This document shows positions 1-20,290 of a DNA stretch of 64,000 nucleotides, one piece after another. Numbering within the stretch: position 1 is the first letter of the stretch; each line of letters opens with the position of its first letter. The position numbers and the translations under genes were made by a program. Where the stretch lies: NCBI GenBank assembly GCA_021234155.1, contig JAJEKV010000072.1, positions 3,186,299 to 3,250,298 of the forward strand, given 5' to 3'. A model generated the notes under the pieces. The model did no database searches and was not told the DNA's origin. It saw only the letters and a list, made by a program, of their open reading frames with translations. Origin of the DNA: Isoetes taiwanensis. Lineage: Eukaryota > Streptophyta > Lycopodiopsida > Isoetales > Isoetaceae.

Positions 1-3000
1 AGACATATCGCATTTACATTGGGATTTTAATTCATCGACTTTTTCAAAACAACTACGAAGATCTACTTAATTGTTTATACCCTTTTAGGGTTTCCCTTCC
101 TCCTATCGCGTTTGATCCTTTGGTTTTCTTTGCATCTTCTTTGTTACGGTTGACTCGGGATTCCTTTGAGATCTGCTACTATTGTTGGCGAGCTTCATGT
201 ACGATCGAGCTCGTCACGCCCGATTCTGCGAAGAGTGTTAAGTCGATGTGATCCCTTGAGAAAGATGCTCCTCCTTAATGTGTATATTAAATTGCGTGAG
301 GAATGCGGTGACAGCTCAAAGCGTCCCTACATGCGATTGTGTCGTTGCGGGGTTGCCGGATGTGCGGTGCCGTTGATAAACGAGTAAGATCACCCTAGCT
401 GTTGCGGTTGGGCATTCTTGAATGTCTTGAAGCTTCGAGATGTGTAGTGGTGGGCGGGCATTGTGATTCCTCCACAGGTTGAATTTCTGAGTGCGAATTC
501 TGTTGCTTGGGCTTTGCTTCATTCCGAAGTGCCTCTCCTGTGCCTAGAAGTGTGGTCATCTCCATTGCCCTTACCATGGCTCCTTCTGGTCGCCTTTGCG
601 TGTTTTGTATCTGCTGGCTAGGTCGTCTCTCGTCCTTTTGGGTCCTATCCATTAGTCTCGCACTCCTTGGTGGCGTATTAAAGCCGATCTTCCTTTGGTT
701 TCTAGGTGTTCCTGGGTCCGGAATTCTTGTTCGAGCGGAATATTCTCCTCCTTGATCTTGTCCCTAATGCTGATATAGGCCTTCAAGTCGGAGATATTCC
801 CTGATATGCGTCTCCTCCCCTCGTGGTCTCCTGCTGGTGCAAGGGGCTGGAAGCTCATCTTGGTCAGCCTTAGGTGCTTTGTTTGCCTAGCTTGGTGGCT
901 CCTTTTGTTGGCGTTGCGACATTAAGCTTGAGCTGCTGGACTGCCAAAGTCGTGGGTGGTCTTCTCTCCCTGTTCCTATCGGCTCTGTGTGTCGCCATGA
1001 CTTCTCTCCTCGGCCGGAAGGTTATGCCCCTGGCCCCTAGCTTTCGTGATGCTAGCAGCGGCATCGATGTCTAACGTCTTCTGCACCTATATTTTGCTGC
1101 CTTGCATTCCTCCATTTGAAACTCATAATGCGTTGAGTCGGTGAAGGCATCGAGATCCTCTTTACGATGTGACCTCGTCGTGATAGCCGGGGAGGTTGAC
1201 ACCTAGAAAATTCTTGATGCCGTTGGTTACCAAATATTCTTCCCATTTGATGAAGATTGATGATAGGCGGTGGTGTCCGTTCTACTCGTTTGTCGGTTGA
1301 GGTGTTTGTCGTTGTGCTTCTCTCTCTTGGGTCGCCTTTCGGTCTCCTCTCCTTATCTATCGTACATCCATTTGGGACCTTGATGTCTTCAAGAAGTTGT
1401 GCCTCTAGCTCTTACGTGGCTCGGCCCGTGCTTGAAAGCTTAGCGCTCGTATTTCCTAGAGTCTAAGGTCTACTTGAAGGGCTCTCCTACAACATTACGG
1501 GCTCTATAAGCAAGCAAGGTGGCTCGGCGGCGTTCTTGGAGACATATCTATAATCTACAAGTCTATGGATATTAGGGCGTGTGGTATGGCATGACATGAG
1601 GATTGTTTTGCAAGACCTCCATGATGTTTGAGGCATACTCTAAGGTCCTAGCAAAGTTAGTTTAGGGAATCAATCTCTACACATGGGGCGGCAGGCAGCT
1701 CTAGACTCTAGCTCCTTTCTAGGTACCACGGCAATAGGGAGTGTTAGCATTGGCGGCTATATAAGTCAAACTCTATTAGAAGGACCACGAAATTAGGTCA
1801 AGGTTTATGCCTTTGGCATGGCAGAGGTGATGTACCAAGCCAGTTGGACTTGGGTTGCTATCTTTGAGGTCTAGATGACTATAACAAAGGGGTGTTCTTG
1901 GGCACTTCTATCTAGGAGTAAAAGGTATCGAACCCCGGTAGAAACAATACTACGCGAGCTACTAATGGGGTATGCTTCTATCTACAAACAAACTACTGTT
2001 TGGAAAAACAATTCAAGGGTTTGGGCAATTTTGGTCAATTTGAGCTAGGGTTTGACATTTCTAGCCTAATTTGAGGTCATAAATGGATTCTAGGCTATCT
2101 AATGGTCCTATTGCAACAATTTTCAGGCGATTTGGAGCTCTGTAGAGACACAGCTTGCGCCTCGCTTCAAAACTGAAGTTTAGTTCTTCAACCCGGTGGT
2201 TGTGAGACCACCTTACGGCAAATGTTTGGCTCATTCTTTTTAGTCTTATTAAGTTCGGTTTATTTAAGCATTTACTAGCTTAGCATAAACTACCAAAAAT
2301 GAGGAAAAAAAATTTTCCCCTTTTAGGGGTTTAAGGATCCTATCAAGTTAGTACTCTTTGGGAGCATGGCCAATGCTTTGCTCTTGGTCTCCAAGAACAT
2401 TGCTCGATACCCTTTGTGGCGTCCCCTACTGCGTATCACGGTGCACTCACCGTATACAAGCGAGGGAGTTCATCCCCATACCAGCTCCATGCTAATATAG
2501 GGCCCTCCGTATTAGCGCAACCTTGAAGAGTTCCGGTGGGAAGAATGAAGGGGTCCTTTACCTGTCTCCCTCGGGGCCTACCTAGCTTCGGAGGCGTAAA
2601 CATACATGTCGATGGTACATACATCAACATCATATGACCATCACGAAGGATGGTCCTCCACATATCTGCATAGACAAAGATCAGCACATCACATAGGAAA
2701 TCCTACCCAGGCTCGGACTCAAAGGGATGGCCCGGCGGCTTGGGTCTCGAGTTCATTGCGAGGCAGAATTCATGGCAATGGATTTGGGTGGCATAGGCTA
2801 TGGCATAGGGTTGTCCCTCCATCCGCCCCTCACGTACACACTTTGCGGTAAGGCTGAAAAGTGTCGGGACTGTGGCCAGCCGGGATGCATAGCCAAAGGG
2901 CTACTCTGGGGTCATCATCCCGGTTCGATGGGGCGGTAGGGATCACTCCCTCGAGAGATCTACATCTTGACTCAAGGTGACTAGAGGGCCTTTGCCCGTA

Positions 3001-3439
3001 TTGGTGAACCAGCGGAAAGTGTACACCACTTCCGCGGTGTCGAGCCCATGCCTTACCGCTTTTCGGTGGTAAGCCATTAGGCCTAGTCACAATGACCCCG
3101 TGAGGCCTTACACACGGAGGATCGTTCAAGAGTCGGGACCACGAACCTCCTTCTTAGCGGTCTAGCCCCTTCACCCACAACCAGGTGTGGTTCTTGTACC
3201 AGGCGAATCTATGGTGTGCTAGAGGCTAATCTAGGGAGCATCTACTACCAAGCTTGAAGTCTCTACCCCCTTCCCAATACAAAGGGAGTTCACGAGGAGA
3301 TACATCATCCATATACATCACGGAAGAACTAAAGAACATAGATCTAATCTATATCATAGAGTTAGGTTCTTTAGTTGGAGTCTAATATCTACTCATCTAG
3401 AGATCTAGATAGCTGCTACAGGCGATTTAATAGGCTAAA
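1..3439. other. Gene-poor stretch, possible LTR-element interior
   Basis: No open frame here resembles a protein I recognise; the longest is about 99 codons (2830-3129, minus strand) and uninformative. If the primer-binding-like site at 3440-3451 and the LTR-like block at 3452-3892 are real, this would be the internal part of a minus-strand LTR retrotransposon running off the left edge, but I saw no protease, reverse transcriptase or integrase motif in it. No RNA gene was seen. Confidence 0.3.
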
Positions 3440-3451
3440 CCTCTGATACAA
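3440..3451 (-). other. Primer-binding-site-like sequence
   Basis: On the minus strand this reads TTGTATCAGAGG, close to the TGGTATCAGAGC that plant LTR retrotransposons use to pair with initiator methionine tRNA. It lies directly beside a block ending in CA on that strand, which is the expected arrangement. Two mismatches and no matching second LTR in the window keep this tentative. Confidence 0.35.
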
Positions 3452-3892
3452 TGACTGGAAAGCGGTTTAGACCATTAAATGGACTACCCCTGATCCATGA
3501 GTTGCTCCTCGACTGAGTTAGACCATCCCCTCTTGGCTGCTTCGAATCAAGGGAAACTAATGGTGCCATTCTCGAGGAGCCCAGTCTAGGAAGTTTTGAC
3601 TCCTAGAGCAGCCAAAGCGAGCTCTAAAACCCTAGGAGCGAAAATGGGCAAGTTAGGGTTCTCCTACTTAAATAGGCAAGGGTTGGGGCTTAGGGTTTCC
3701 AATTATCCCTTTAGGCATGTGGGATAGTGGAAATGGAATTACCTGCCTTTAATGGCTAGGTGGCCAAATGTGCCTACATGGAAATGTGTGCACCTAAATG
3801 TGCCCACATGGAAATGTGTGCACCTTAATAAATGTGCATGTGCACATTAATAAAAATGCACATACCTAGCAAGTTGCCCCTAGGGCTACTCA
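3452..3892 (-). repeat. Candidate solo or 5' LTR (minus strand)
   Basis: Read on the minus strand the block starts with TG, ends with CA and is followed by the tRNA-like site. It has an A/T-rich TATA-like stretch (TATTTAAGTA, 3665-3674) and a direct repeat of about 30 bp (near 3766-3794 and 3796-3824, core AAATGTGTGCACC). LTRs usually look like this, but no partner copy is visible, so the boundaries are inferred. Confidence 0.3.
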
Positions 3893-4657
<765 letters not shown>

Positions 4658-6721
4658 TGTGGGAATATGTATGTCGGTTGTATCACCGGGATAATGTTAA
4701 GTGAGAAACTAGTATAAGGTGGGATCTCGGATAAATGAAGAAGGCGTGGCTGAAGGGATAGCGGGCTTAGCTAATAATAAGGCAAAAGGATCTATATGGC
4801 TTGTCTTGTGAGAACACTTAAAATGGCAGGAAACTCTATCCATCAAATCATTGCTAAGCTCCTCTACGCAACCATGAGAGAAGGTCTTCCATTAGAATGG
4901 CGATTAAAGCAATTGTGCCAATTCATAAAGGTGGATCAAACCGGGATGTGAGTAATTATAGGACCATTATGGTGTGATCTATTTTCAAAGCTATTGGCAA
5001 CCATTTTAGAAGAAAATGAGCAAATGGAAGAAAATGATAAAAGCGGCAGGAGCCAGTCGGGCTGGTTTTAGAGGCGAGGGAGGTCCACTCTGGATCACCT
5101 TCTTGTGTTAAAACAATATTTGATCTTTGTTAAAGGAACCAAGAAACCCGTATATGTGCTCTTTGTGGATTTTAAAGCTTTTGTGAGTCCATGAATGAAA
5201 CTATGGGAAAGAATGGTAGAATTACTGAGGTCCCACGAGTGCGGGATGCAACCCGTGTCTTGTATGAAAAAGTGTTGGTACAACTATCGATTTTGGTTCT
5301 TTTAGCCACATCGAAAGTAACACGGGGGTGGCGGGGATGCCCCCTCATGCCATGGCGCTTTTTGGTGTGTTTATTGATAGCTTGGAAGATTGGCTGCTTG
5401 AAAACTGCCACGGAGGTATGGAAATACGGATATGTGATCAATTATTGATGTATCTTGCGATGTTGTTATTTTTGCCTTTCGAAAGAGCATATGCAAAAAC
5501 ATTTGGATGGATTATCCGCGCTTTTGTGATATTCTGAGACATGCAAGTGAACTTAGAAAAAGCGAAGATGATGAGGTAGGAGCACTTAAGCATGGGCATT
5601 TCACATATAAAGAAATCACGGTTGATACATGTGAGTCATATAAATACCTAGGGTTGGAGTTTAGTAGAAACCACGGATGGAATCGAGTGTATTGCCTGCA
5701 CGAGTTAATGGCGGGCAAAAGCATTATATCGTTCTGAGTATGTCTTGAGGCAAAAGCGCATGTATGGTCATGGCATCTTAAGGTTAGGCTTTTTGAATCC
5801 TTAGTACAGACTGTGATATTATATGGATGTGAGATATGGGGGCCAAGTCTTCCTCAAGGGCTTTGGGATGACATTGAGCAAGTGTTACGTAAATTTTTGA
5901 GACATGAATTAGGAGTCAAATCACAAACACCATATCAGATGATGTTGTGAGCGGGTTTATGCCACTTGAAGGAGAAGCCATTACGAGATGTATCCGTTAC
6001 CTCTGAGAAGGTAAGACTAAAAATGACATCTCTCTAACACCACGAGCATTCGGGTTTAGTCTGAGGAAAAGGGATGGTTTGATGATGTGAAGCGGTGGTT
6101 CCATAGATGGGATATTCATTGGGAAGAGGCACTTTCTATAGATGATCACTTGAAGCAATGGGTATTAGCTAAGATACATAAGAAATTGTGGTCCCAACCT
6201 AAGACCAAAATGCTACTATACAAGCAGATTATGAATCCCAATTTAGAGGTAGCAAGGCACTTGCGGCAAGAAAAATTATCCATTGAAAAGACATGTTATT
6301 AGCGAGGATTATTTGTGCTCACATCATTTAGGGGGTGGAAGTAGGCGTTGGGGACATATCATTCCTAGGTATGAAAGATATTGTAAAATATGTGGGGAAG
6401 AAGCGGTGGAAGATGAAGAACATGCCTTACTTAGGTGTATTGCATATACATCTATCTGAGACAAATACGGATAGATCTTGAGGATTTCTGGTCCTTTTTC
6501 ATGATGGATGGAAATATAATAGGGGCCTACTTGATTGAACTTCAACAATATAGGGATAGTTGCCTAAAAAGTTGTCTTGATTTACTAGGAGATAATGACA
6601 TTATGAGTGAGAGTGATGAGCTAGATGAGGACTCGAAACTCATCTATTATTCTATGATGATGTTTAAATATGTTGTCTAATAGGTCTTTGAGGCCTCCAT
6701 AGGCGTAATAAACTTCACTTC

Positions 6722-6724
<3 letters not shown>
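4658..6724 (+). pseudogene. LINE reverse transcriptase unit A1, decayed
   Basis: A 5'-truncated non-LTR retrotransposon ORF2. In order and in shifting frames: the pre-RT region (AEG..GLANNKAKD), fingers (NYRTIM), the AGFR..STLDHLL motif, VYVLFVDFK (first catalytic Asp), the region equivalent to GVKQGCP, the damaged second catalytic motif near 5447-5467, the thumb (SYKYLGLEFSR), LYGCEIWG, and a C-terminal Cys/His knuckle (CKICGEE..DEEH) near 6390-6430. It ends in a stop, GGCGTAATAAACTTCAC and a (CT)n tract. Several frameshifts make it non-functional as written. Many lesions fall at CAG or CTG sites that are intact in another copy. Confidence 0.8.

Positions 6725-6817
<93 letters not shown>
6725..6817. 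repeat. (CT)n microsatellite, LINE 3' tail
   Basis: A pure CT run of about 93 bp between A1 and A2. A2 begins at the very next base with the same TGTGGGAATATG start seen in A3 and A4. Confidence 0.9.

Positions 6818-10282
<3,465 letters not shown>

Positions 10283-10309
<27 letters not shown>
10283..10309. repeat. Short (CT)n tract
   Basis: A 27-bp CT run between B1 and A3. The tract at the equivalent B2-A4 junction is 25 bp, whereas the A-B junction tracts are over 130 bp. Confidence 0.85.
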
Positions 10310-13771
<3,462 letters not shown>

Positions 13772-13796
13772 TCTCTCTCTCTCTCTCTCTCTCTCT
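13772..13796. repeat. Short (CT)n tract
   Basis: A 25-bp CT run joining B2 to A4, counterpart of 10283-10309. Confidence 0.85.
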
Positions 13797-14852
13797 TGTG
13801 GGAATATGTATGTCGGTTGTATCACCAGGATAATGTTCCGGCAGAAACTAGTATAAGGTCGGATCTCCGGATAAATGAAAGAAGATGTGGCTGAAGGGAT
13901 AGCGGGCTTAGCTAATAATAAGGCAAAAGGATCTATATGGCTTGTCGCGAGAACACTTAAAATGGGCAGGAAACTCTATCCATCAAATCATTGCTAAGCT
14001 CCTCTCTGCAACCATGAGAGAAGGTCTTCCATTAGAATGGCAGTTAAACAGAATTGTGCCAATTCATAAAGGTGGATCAAACCAGGATGTGAGTAATTAT
14101 AGGACCATTATGGTCAGCAGTCTATTTTCAAAGCTATTGGCAACCATTTTAGAGAAGAAAATCAGCAAATGAAGAAAAATGATAAGCGGCAGAGAGTCGG
14201 GCTGGTTTTAAAGCGGGGAGGGTCCACTCTGGATCACCTTCTTGTGTTAAAAACAATATTTGATCTTTGTTAAAGGAACCAAGAAACCGTATATGTGCTC
14301 TTTGTGGATTTTAAAGCTTTTTGCAATGAGTCCATGAATGAAACTATAGGAAAGAATGGTAGAATTCTGAGGTCCCACGAGTGCGGGATGCAACCCGTGT
14401 TTTGTATGAAAAAGTGTTGATACAACTATCGACACACTGGTTCTTTAGCCACATGAAAGTAACACGGGGGTGAAGCGGGGATGCCCCTCTATAGCGCTTT
14501 TTTGGTGTGTTTATTGATAGCTTGGAAGATTGGCTGCTTGAAAACTGCCTGGAGGTATGGAAATACGGATATGTGATCAATTATTGATGTATGCTGTGAT
14601 GTTGTTATTTTTTGCATTTCGAAAGAGCATATGCAAAAACATTTGGATGGATTATCGCGCTTTTTGTGATATTCTGAGACATGCAAGTGAACTTAGAAAA
14701 AAGCGAAGATGATGCCGGTAGGAGCACTTAAGCATGGGCATTTCACATATAAAGGAAATACGGTTGATACATGTGAGTCATATAAATACCTAGGGTTGGA
14801 GTTTAGTAGAAACCACGGATGGAATCGATTGTATTGCAATGAGTTAATGGCG
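13797..14852 (+). pseudogene. LINE reverse transcriptase unit A4, cut by gap
   Basis: Start of a fourth A unit, interrupted by the sequence gap. It keeps the longest clean pre-RT frame in the array (13942-14172: HLKWAGNSIHQI, GLPLEW, IVPIHKGGSNQDVSNYRTIM). Several CAG codons that read CG-like in A1-A3 are intact here. GVKRGCP is still altered, and the catalytic loop (near 14590) has one Asp codon missing. Confidence 0.8.
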
Positions 14853-15184
14853 NNNNNNNNNNNNNNNNNNNNNNNNNNNNNNNNNNNNNNNNNNNNNNNN
14901 NNNNNNNNNNNNNNNNNNNNNNNNNNNNNNNNNNNNNNNNNNNNNNNNNNNNNNNNNNNNNNNNNNNNNNNNNNNNNNNNNNNNNNNNNNNNNNNNNNNN
15001 NNNNNNNNNNNNNNNNNNNNNNNNNNNNNNNNNNNNNNNNNNNNNNNNNNNNNNNNNNNNNNNNNNNNNNNNNNNNNNNNNNNNNNNNNNNNNNNNNNNN
15101 NNNNNNNNNNNNNNNNNNNNNNNNNNNNNNNNNNNNNNNNNNNNNNNNNNNNNNNNNNNNNNNNNNNNNNNNNNNNNNNNNNNN
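14853..15184. other. Assembly gap (N run)
   Basis: 332 unknown bases. The left side is LINE unit A4; the right side is the splice-donor end of an exon of a transposase-like gene. The true length is unknown, and a tandem array meeting a gap is a likely place for collapsed copies. Confidence 0.95.
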
Positions 15185-15278
15185 CCGGTATGCATACCGT
15201 TCAGTTACGTATTGCTTACCTTTTGGATGGCTCATTGACATATGCATATACTTGCGGTCGACGTGCAATTCCATCTTC
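15185..15278 (-). pseudogene. Transposase-like copy 1, piece left of the gypsy element
   Basis: Read on the minus strand, an open frame continues from the exon at 26249-26645 across the LTR element when one CTTC duplication is removed: CPNE on the right joins EDGIARRP on the left and stays open to a GTAAGC splice donor at 15219. The plus-strand relative (29195-29635) ends its exon at the corresponding point (AAAAG followed by GT). Later exons, including the DFAENY and SDGC motifs, would lie in the gap. Confidence 0.6.
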
Positions 15279-15826
15279 TGGTAGTCACATTGCCTCTGAT
15301 GCGGACTGTCGCTCCTCGACAGGACCAAGTCAAGCTCAGGATCCGCGCCTTGATCAACCGGTGGTGTCGAGGCCCATGAAGACCAGCGGCTGACCTATCA
15401 AGGCGCCGCTCGGACAAGTGGTAGTAAAACGCGTCGGCGTGATTCTAGAGCACTTCAAGAGCCTTGTAACATTCACCTGCATCGAGGCCTCCTTCCGGGA
15501 ATTCGGCGCGAGATCGTCCCGAGTGTCTATATTGGGCCAAAGGCCATTGTACTATATATATGGTAGAAGACTAGCATGAGTTTTTAGATGAGTTTTGAGT
15601 CTTGTCTCTTAGGTCTTCTCTCGATTAGAGCTCATGTATGTTCCATCGGTGATATCAAAGGGGAAACTTACCATTTTTCCTCTCATTGTTCTCTTTTGGT
15701 TTACGTTTTCTTCTTCTTGTCCTTTTCTTACCGTCAGCGTGTTGTAGTCCCGGGATTCTCTGATAGATCAAAGGGTCCTCCGCGGAGAATTACGTCTTGC
15801 GGGAGTTCGGTGAGACCCCAAACGCA
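15279..15826 (+). repeat. 5' LTR of gypsy element
   Basis: Starts TGGTAGTCACATTGCCTCTG and ends with ACCCCAAACGCA. It aligns along its length with 25689-26248 through shared blocks such as GTGTCTATATTGGGCC and ATGAGTTTTTAGATGAG. No canonical initiator-Met primer-binding site follows it, which could be decay or use of another tRNA. Confidence 0.8.
15553..15562 (+). promoter_or_regulatory. LTR TATA box (5' LTR)
   Basis: TATATATATG within ACTATATATATGG, in the middle of the LTR and repeated at the same place in the 3' LTR (25974-25982). This is where the polymerase II promoter of an LTR usually lies. Confidence 0.6.
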
Positions 15827-16040
15827 TCGCCCGACTGCCGGGTCACGGTCCGGCACCTCGCTGTACTGTCGCCATGCGTAGAAACTGCGCCCGGAATACT
15901 TCTTTCCCGGGCAGTCTGCGGCTTGGGCGCCATCATCGAAGGGAAGTTGTTGCGTGACATGTATGGATCACGCCCCTTGACATTGAGGGAGGCCACATTA
16001 GGTCTAGGGCTCGTCCGAGCGCCACCCTTTCCCTCGTGTC

Positions 16041-18000
16041 ATGTCACCGTCCAAATTCTCGCCTCAGCGTGCAAACATTGCTCGGCCTGATCTCCTCATC
16101 ACTACTCGAGAGCCATGTCAGGCTCAACTGCTCAACCTTACTTTCATACCCCGGAACATGCACCCTTCATCCATCAGGTCTTACGGCCATACGCCTCTGC
16201 CTTCACAACCATCATCTCCTCACGGGTGGGCGGGGATATCCACATATCTTTTGCTCCTCCCGAGATTTCCCTTCCCTACCTTTCCCCACCCAGCTCTTCT
16301 GTTTACAATCTTACAGGACCTCAAAACCAATGATCCCGGGCACCTCCGGTGCCTCCACCTCATTACCCCGCCCGGTAGGTCTTTCCGGCCTCATACCACC
16401 TCCAGCTCCACCTCAATATCACTCCACTATCGTATGTTCTGTCCGATACATTTTACCTCTACCTTTGATTCCCTTAAAGCGACTTATCCCACCTTTGGCA
16501 GCGAAGGCAAACCTTTAGACCAAAGTGCTGGGCCCACATGGAAGAATTTGAAACTCTGGCATCTGAATGGTCATGCGTAACCTCAGCCCGGAAATTCCAC
16601 ATCTTTTCCACCACTAGCTAGCATTAGCTCCTATCAATGGCTCATGTCCAACAAAGCCAGCGGAAAAAGGATTGGTCGAAATGAAAGCCTTTTTCTTTCT
16701 CACTATGGGACCCGCGGATGATGATCAACTTCATCTCAAGCAACTCAATGACCAGCCAGCAAGAGCCTGAGTCCGCTTGCGGGGATTTTACGGATCGACT
16801 TCACGATACGCTGGCAGCTCAGGTACCCGCAGGCGGATCTTAGTCACGGTTTCTCGGGGACTTCCTCCCGGCTTCTCCAGGCTGCGTGATACCAGCGCTA
16901 AGACCCAGCAGGCGAATATGCGACCTTGTCAATCCTTTCGATCAATGTTTCCTCGTGGCGTGGCAATAACCCGGGAGCTCCGCACCATTCCACCCGTCAA
17001 AGGTTCCGGGGCTAACATTTCAGCATAAACATGCCAATCAGCGGCCTTGTCCAGATCACGGTGCCATATGCGCAAATATCAAGGCCACTTGGCGAATAGA
17101 GTGCAACTCACCAATGGCCGCCTCGATGTAAAAGATGCAACATGTGCAATCATGCCACGGAAGAGTGCACTCGCGCTCATCCTACACACTGCGCCAACAA
17201 AATGGTTTTATCAAGTGCAGAAACCACACCTCGGCACCAATGCATAATGCTCGACGACCACCAGCTGCGGTATAACCCCATCAACTCTACTCCCGTACTT
17301 GAAGGGTAACAAGAGGGACCCAGCGCACCGTCCTCCTTTTGATCGCCCAGCTTCAGTCATTGCATACTTGCCAAGAATGGGGTCATACCACCATGGTGTC
17401 CTCAACTTCCACAAGTTCAGTGCGGCTTCGCTCATCCGGACCACATCGGTCAGCCTCACGGCTTACCAACTCTGGATTGCTAATGGCAAACAAGGCCAGC
17501 GTCTTTTGTTCTTGAAAGCCACCTCGCTGGCGCCTCAGCAATCCGCGCTATCAACCAGCTCACGCCAATCGACCTCGGATGGATCCAGCAAGCCGCGGGG
17601 AAGAGATTTTTTGGGGCTCTTAATCCTCCCGTCCGACCATCAAATTGGGTTGAAGTTTGGTTCCGCAGCCGGAACCCGGTCCGATCCATAACCATTATTC
17701 TAATGTACGCCCAACTTTGCCTTCTTTGTCGACGCCATTTCCTCATGAAGAAGCAAAAAGGTTCACTTTGCACGACTTGGAGAAACTCATGCAGCATGTT
17801 ATATAAAGTTCGCCAAAAGCATTTTGAACCTCATGCAAAAACTCTTGAAGGCGCCGCGTTAGCTAATATTCGTAATACCACCACTAGAGCTCAACAAAGA
17901 CAGAAGCACGCTTCCATGTCTCAACCTCAGCTCTGACCATATCAAATATATTTGCTGGGGGTAAGCCTACTCAAAGAAGTTTAACTTCCCTTACCACGCC
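16041..18000 (+). pseudogene. Gag-like region of gypsy element
   Basis: The longest open frame (16041-16580, 179 codons) starts 215 bp after the 5' LTR and is proline-, serine- and histidine-rich. Near 17130-17170 a frame reads KRCNMCNHATEEC, which resembles a CCHC zinc knuckle of Gag with a few residues missing between the second Cys and the His. Position and knuckle fit Gag; the rest is too frameshifted to align. No protease Asp-Ser/Thr-Gly was found between here and 19190. Confidence 0.4.
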
Positions 18001-19189
18001 TCCAGCACACATGGATCCCATGAGATCCTTTTTCTCATGTGCCTCGGAACTCCAAGAAGAGCTGGCCAAAATCAAAATTCCTCTAAGAAGTCTTGCCCGC
18101 GATTTTGAAACTACATCCTGCTCTCAAAAGGACCGAGTTACACCCCTCGGCCCCATTATGGTTGAGTACATTTGCTACCTCTACACCCACGGTACATACC
18201 CGCGGTGGGCAATCAACAAGTCAATCATGTTCCAGAATTGGCCGAGGGTAAGCAGCGGTCAATCTCATCCGCAGGACAAACTCCGCCAAACAAATGGGCA
18301 TCGAAACAGCTCTATGTGCCCCATATGACATCAAAATTGGCCAATGGCGTATCCACACGCTGACCTCAAGGCGTCCGCCTCTTCTTCCACATCAACATTG
18401 GTGATCTGCGTTTCCTTGGAATTTGGTGTTTGGAAAGTGGCGAAGATCCGGTGATTATGAAATGTTGGTGTGAGACCTTTTCTCCGCCAGGCCAAGAGTA
18501 TCCATTCTTTGGGCCCACGGATGGAGTTAGTCATCACGGATGGTCACCTCAATGCCACCATGGACTTGAAAACCCGGCAAAATCATTTAGTGGACAATCT
18601 TGAACCCTCTCTCTCCGACACCGATTAAGGGCGCCCAACATATCTATCAAGTTAGGGCTCCACCTACAGTGCGCCTCATCATCCTACCCACAGAATATCT
18701 TGATCCTTGGGAGACATGACCCTGATCGGGACCCGGTAGGCTTTGCTGTGACCTTGCGGCTCCTTGCAATCGAATTCAACGGGTTGATCACACCGGATGT
18801 GTGGACTCTCCTGCGGCTCCTGTAGATGTCCTTGTTGTCATGAAGCAACCTGCTGTGATGAAACTTCGGCAACCTCTCTTTTCACCACCTTGGTACCCCG
18901 CATCTGTTATGCTTCCAAACCTCCACTGCTCATATTGTCGGGACCGGAAGTTATCCCCATATTCAGACTCGGCGTCGAGATTGTGGGCGTAGGCAACAAT
19001 CGACTGTCGAATTCTTTTGGAAATCTTGACACCCTATCGTGCCAGGGATCCGCTCTTCAAAATTCAAACACATTTTGGCACGGAGCTCTGAGATCTTGAG
19101 GGATCAACAAAACCCTTGGGGAACTCACCATTCCTACCAAGTCTGATGCCGCGATCCAGTCCTTAGCAACGATCTGGCTCAACCCTAAT
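18001..19189 (+). other. Gypsy internal region, protease expected but not seen
   Basis: Lies between the Gag-like part and the reverse transcriptase, where a retroviral-type aspartic protease belongs. Frames of about 60-105 codons exist (18011-18328, 18797-19099), but none shows a clear active-site triplet. I leave it unassigned. Confidence 0.3.
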
Positions 19190-20290
19190 TCACCGTGTGA
19201 TCGGCGTCAAGGCGAAATTGACAAACTCCTTAACTGCGGGTTTGATCTATGAGGTCAAACATTACGAATGGGTGAGCCCCATCGTCATTGCACTCAAACA
19301 CAATGGTAAGATCCGGCGTTTGTGTGGACTACTAGAAAACTCAATCCCGGCCCACGGGCGTGATCATTTCCACTTCCTTCTTCGAGACCGGGTTACGGAA
19401 GAGGTTCTTTGGACATGAGATGTACTCCTTCATGGATAGTTTTAAGCTGTCGAGATCTCAATCAAAGAATGCGATCAACTCAAGACTACTTTCACCACCC
19501 GGTGAATTCACTTTTTGCCTACAAGGTGGTTCCTTTTTTTTTGGATTATCAAACTCTCCCTCCCGTTTCAGCGTATCATGCTCTCGGTTTGTCATGATTT
19601 TTATGAAGGAAAATCCCTTCTTGCAAATTTTTCAAGATGACTTCTCACGCCTACGGTTCCATGGTGACCATTTGGATAATTGGAACTTCGTCTTTCGAAA
19701 TGTGATGAGTCGGCATTAGTCTCAATCCAGAAATGCACCTTTTGCGTCACTTGGTGTTACGTTAGGACATGTGGTCAGCAAAGCGGTATCACCACGGATC
19801 TGCCAAAATCATTTGTGTGCTCAAGGCTCAAGCACCGGCCAATATCAAGGAAACCGGCTCCTTCTTGGGTAAGGTCAATTATTACTCCACTTTCATTCAC
19901 GGACTTGCCGCCATTGCGGATCCCATTCATAAACTCACGGGTGATGAATCCACAGGCTTGGAATTCCTGGCGGATCTTTGCTTTCCAACAGTTGAAGCTC
20001 TTACTTACTTTCGCCCGGTTCTTGTTCCTCCTCAATGGGACAAGCCCTTTCACGTTCATGTCGATGTCTCGGCATTTTGCTATTGACTGTTCTTTCTCAA
20101 GAATATGATCGCTGCCCGACAAACCAAACCGATATGCCCGGTAGGAAACTCAGTGCGGCGCAACTACTCTCGCCGCAGGCGAGAAGCCTTGGGTTTAATC
20201 TTCTGCGTCAACGCTTCCGTCACTATCTTTTTGGGCGGTCGGATCAAATTCTTTGTTGACCACCCGAGGCACTTCTTTATTTGATCAACA
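19190..20290 (+). pseudogene. Ty3/gypsy reverse transcriptase and RNase H, frameshifted
   Basis: Recognisable pieces in order: GLIYEVKHYEWVSPIVIALK (19230-19300), GKIRR, HEMYSFMDSF (19400-19440; the first catalytic Asp region), FLQIFQDDFS (19618-19650; the Asp-Asp active site), HLDN, KCTFCVTW, then the RT-RNase H connection FLGKVNYYSTFIHGLA (19860-19910), ADPIHKLTG and the start of RNase H (KPFHVHVDVSAF, 20040-20085). The wording of these blocks is typical of plant Ty3/gypsy polyproteins. Four or more frameshifts separate them, so no working enzyme is encoded. Confidence 0.8.

Noticed and set aside
14693-15328. Long frames spanning the N run
   Set aside because: They are open only because the unknown bases contain no stops.
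16036-16518. Second long frame overlapping the Gag-like start
   Set aside because: Proline/serine-rich frame in the same sequence with no motif; only one of the overlapping frames can be real.
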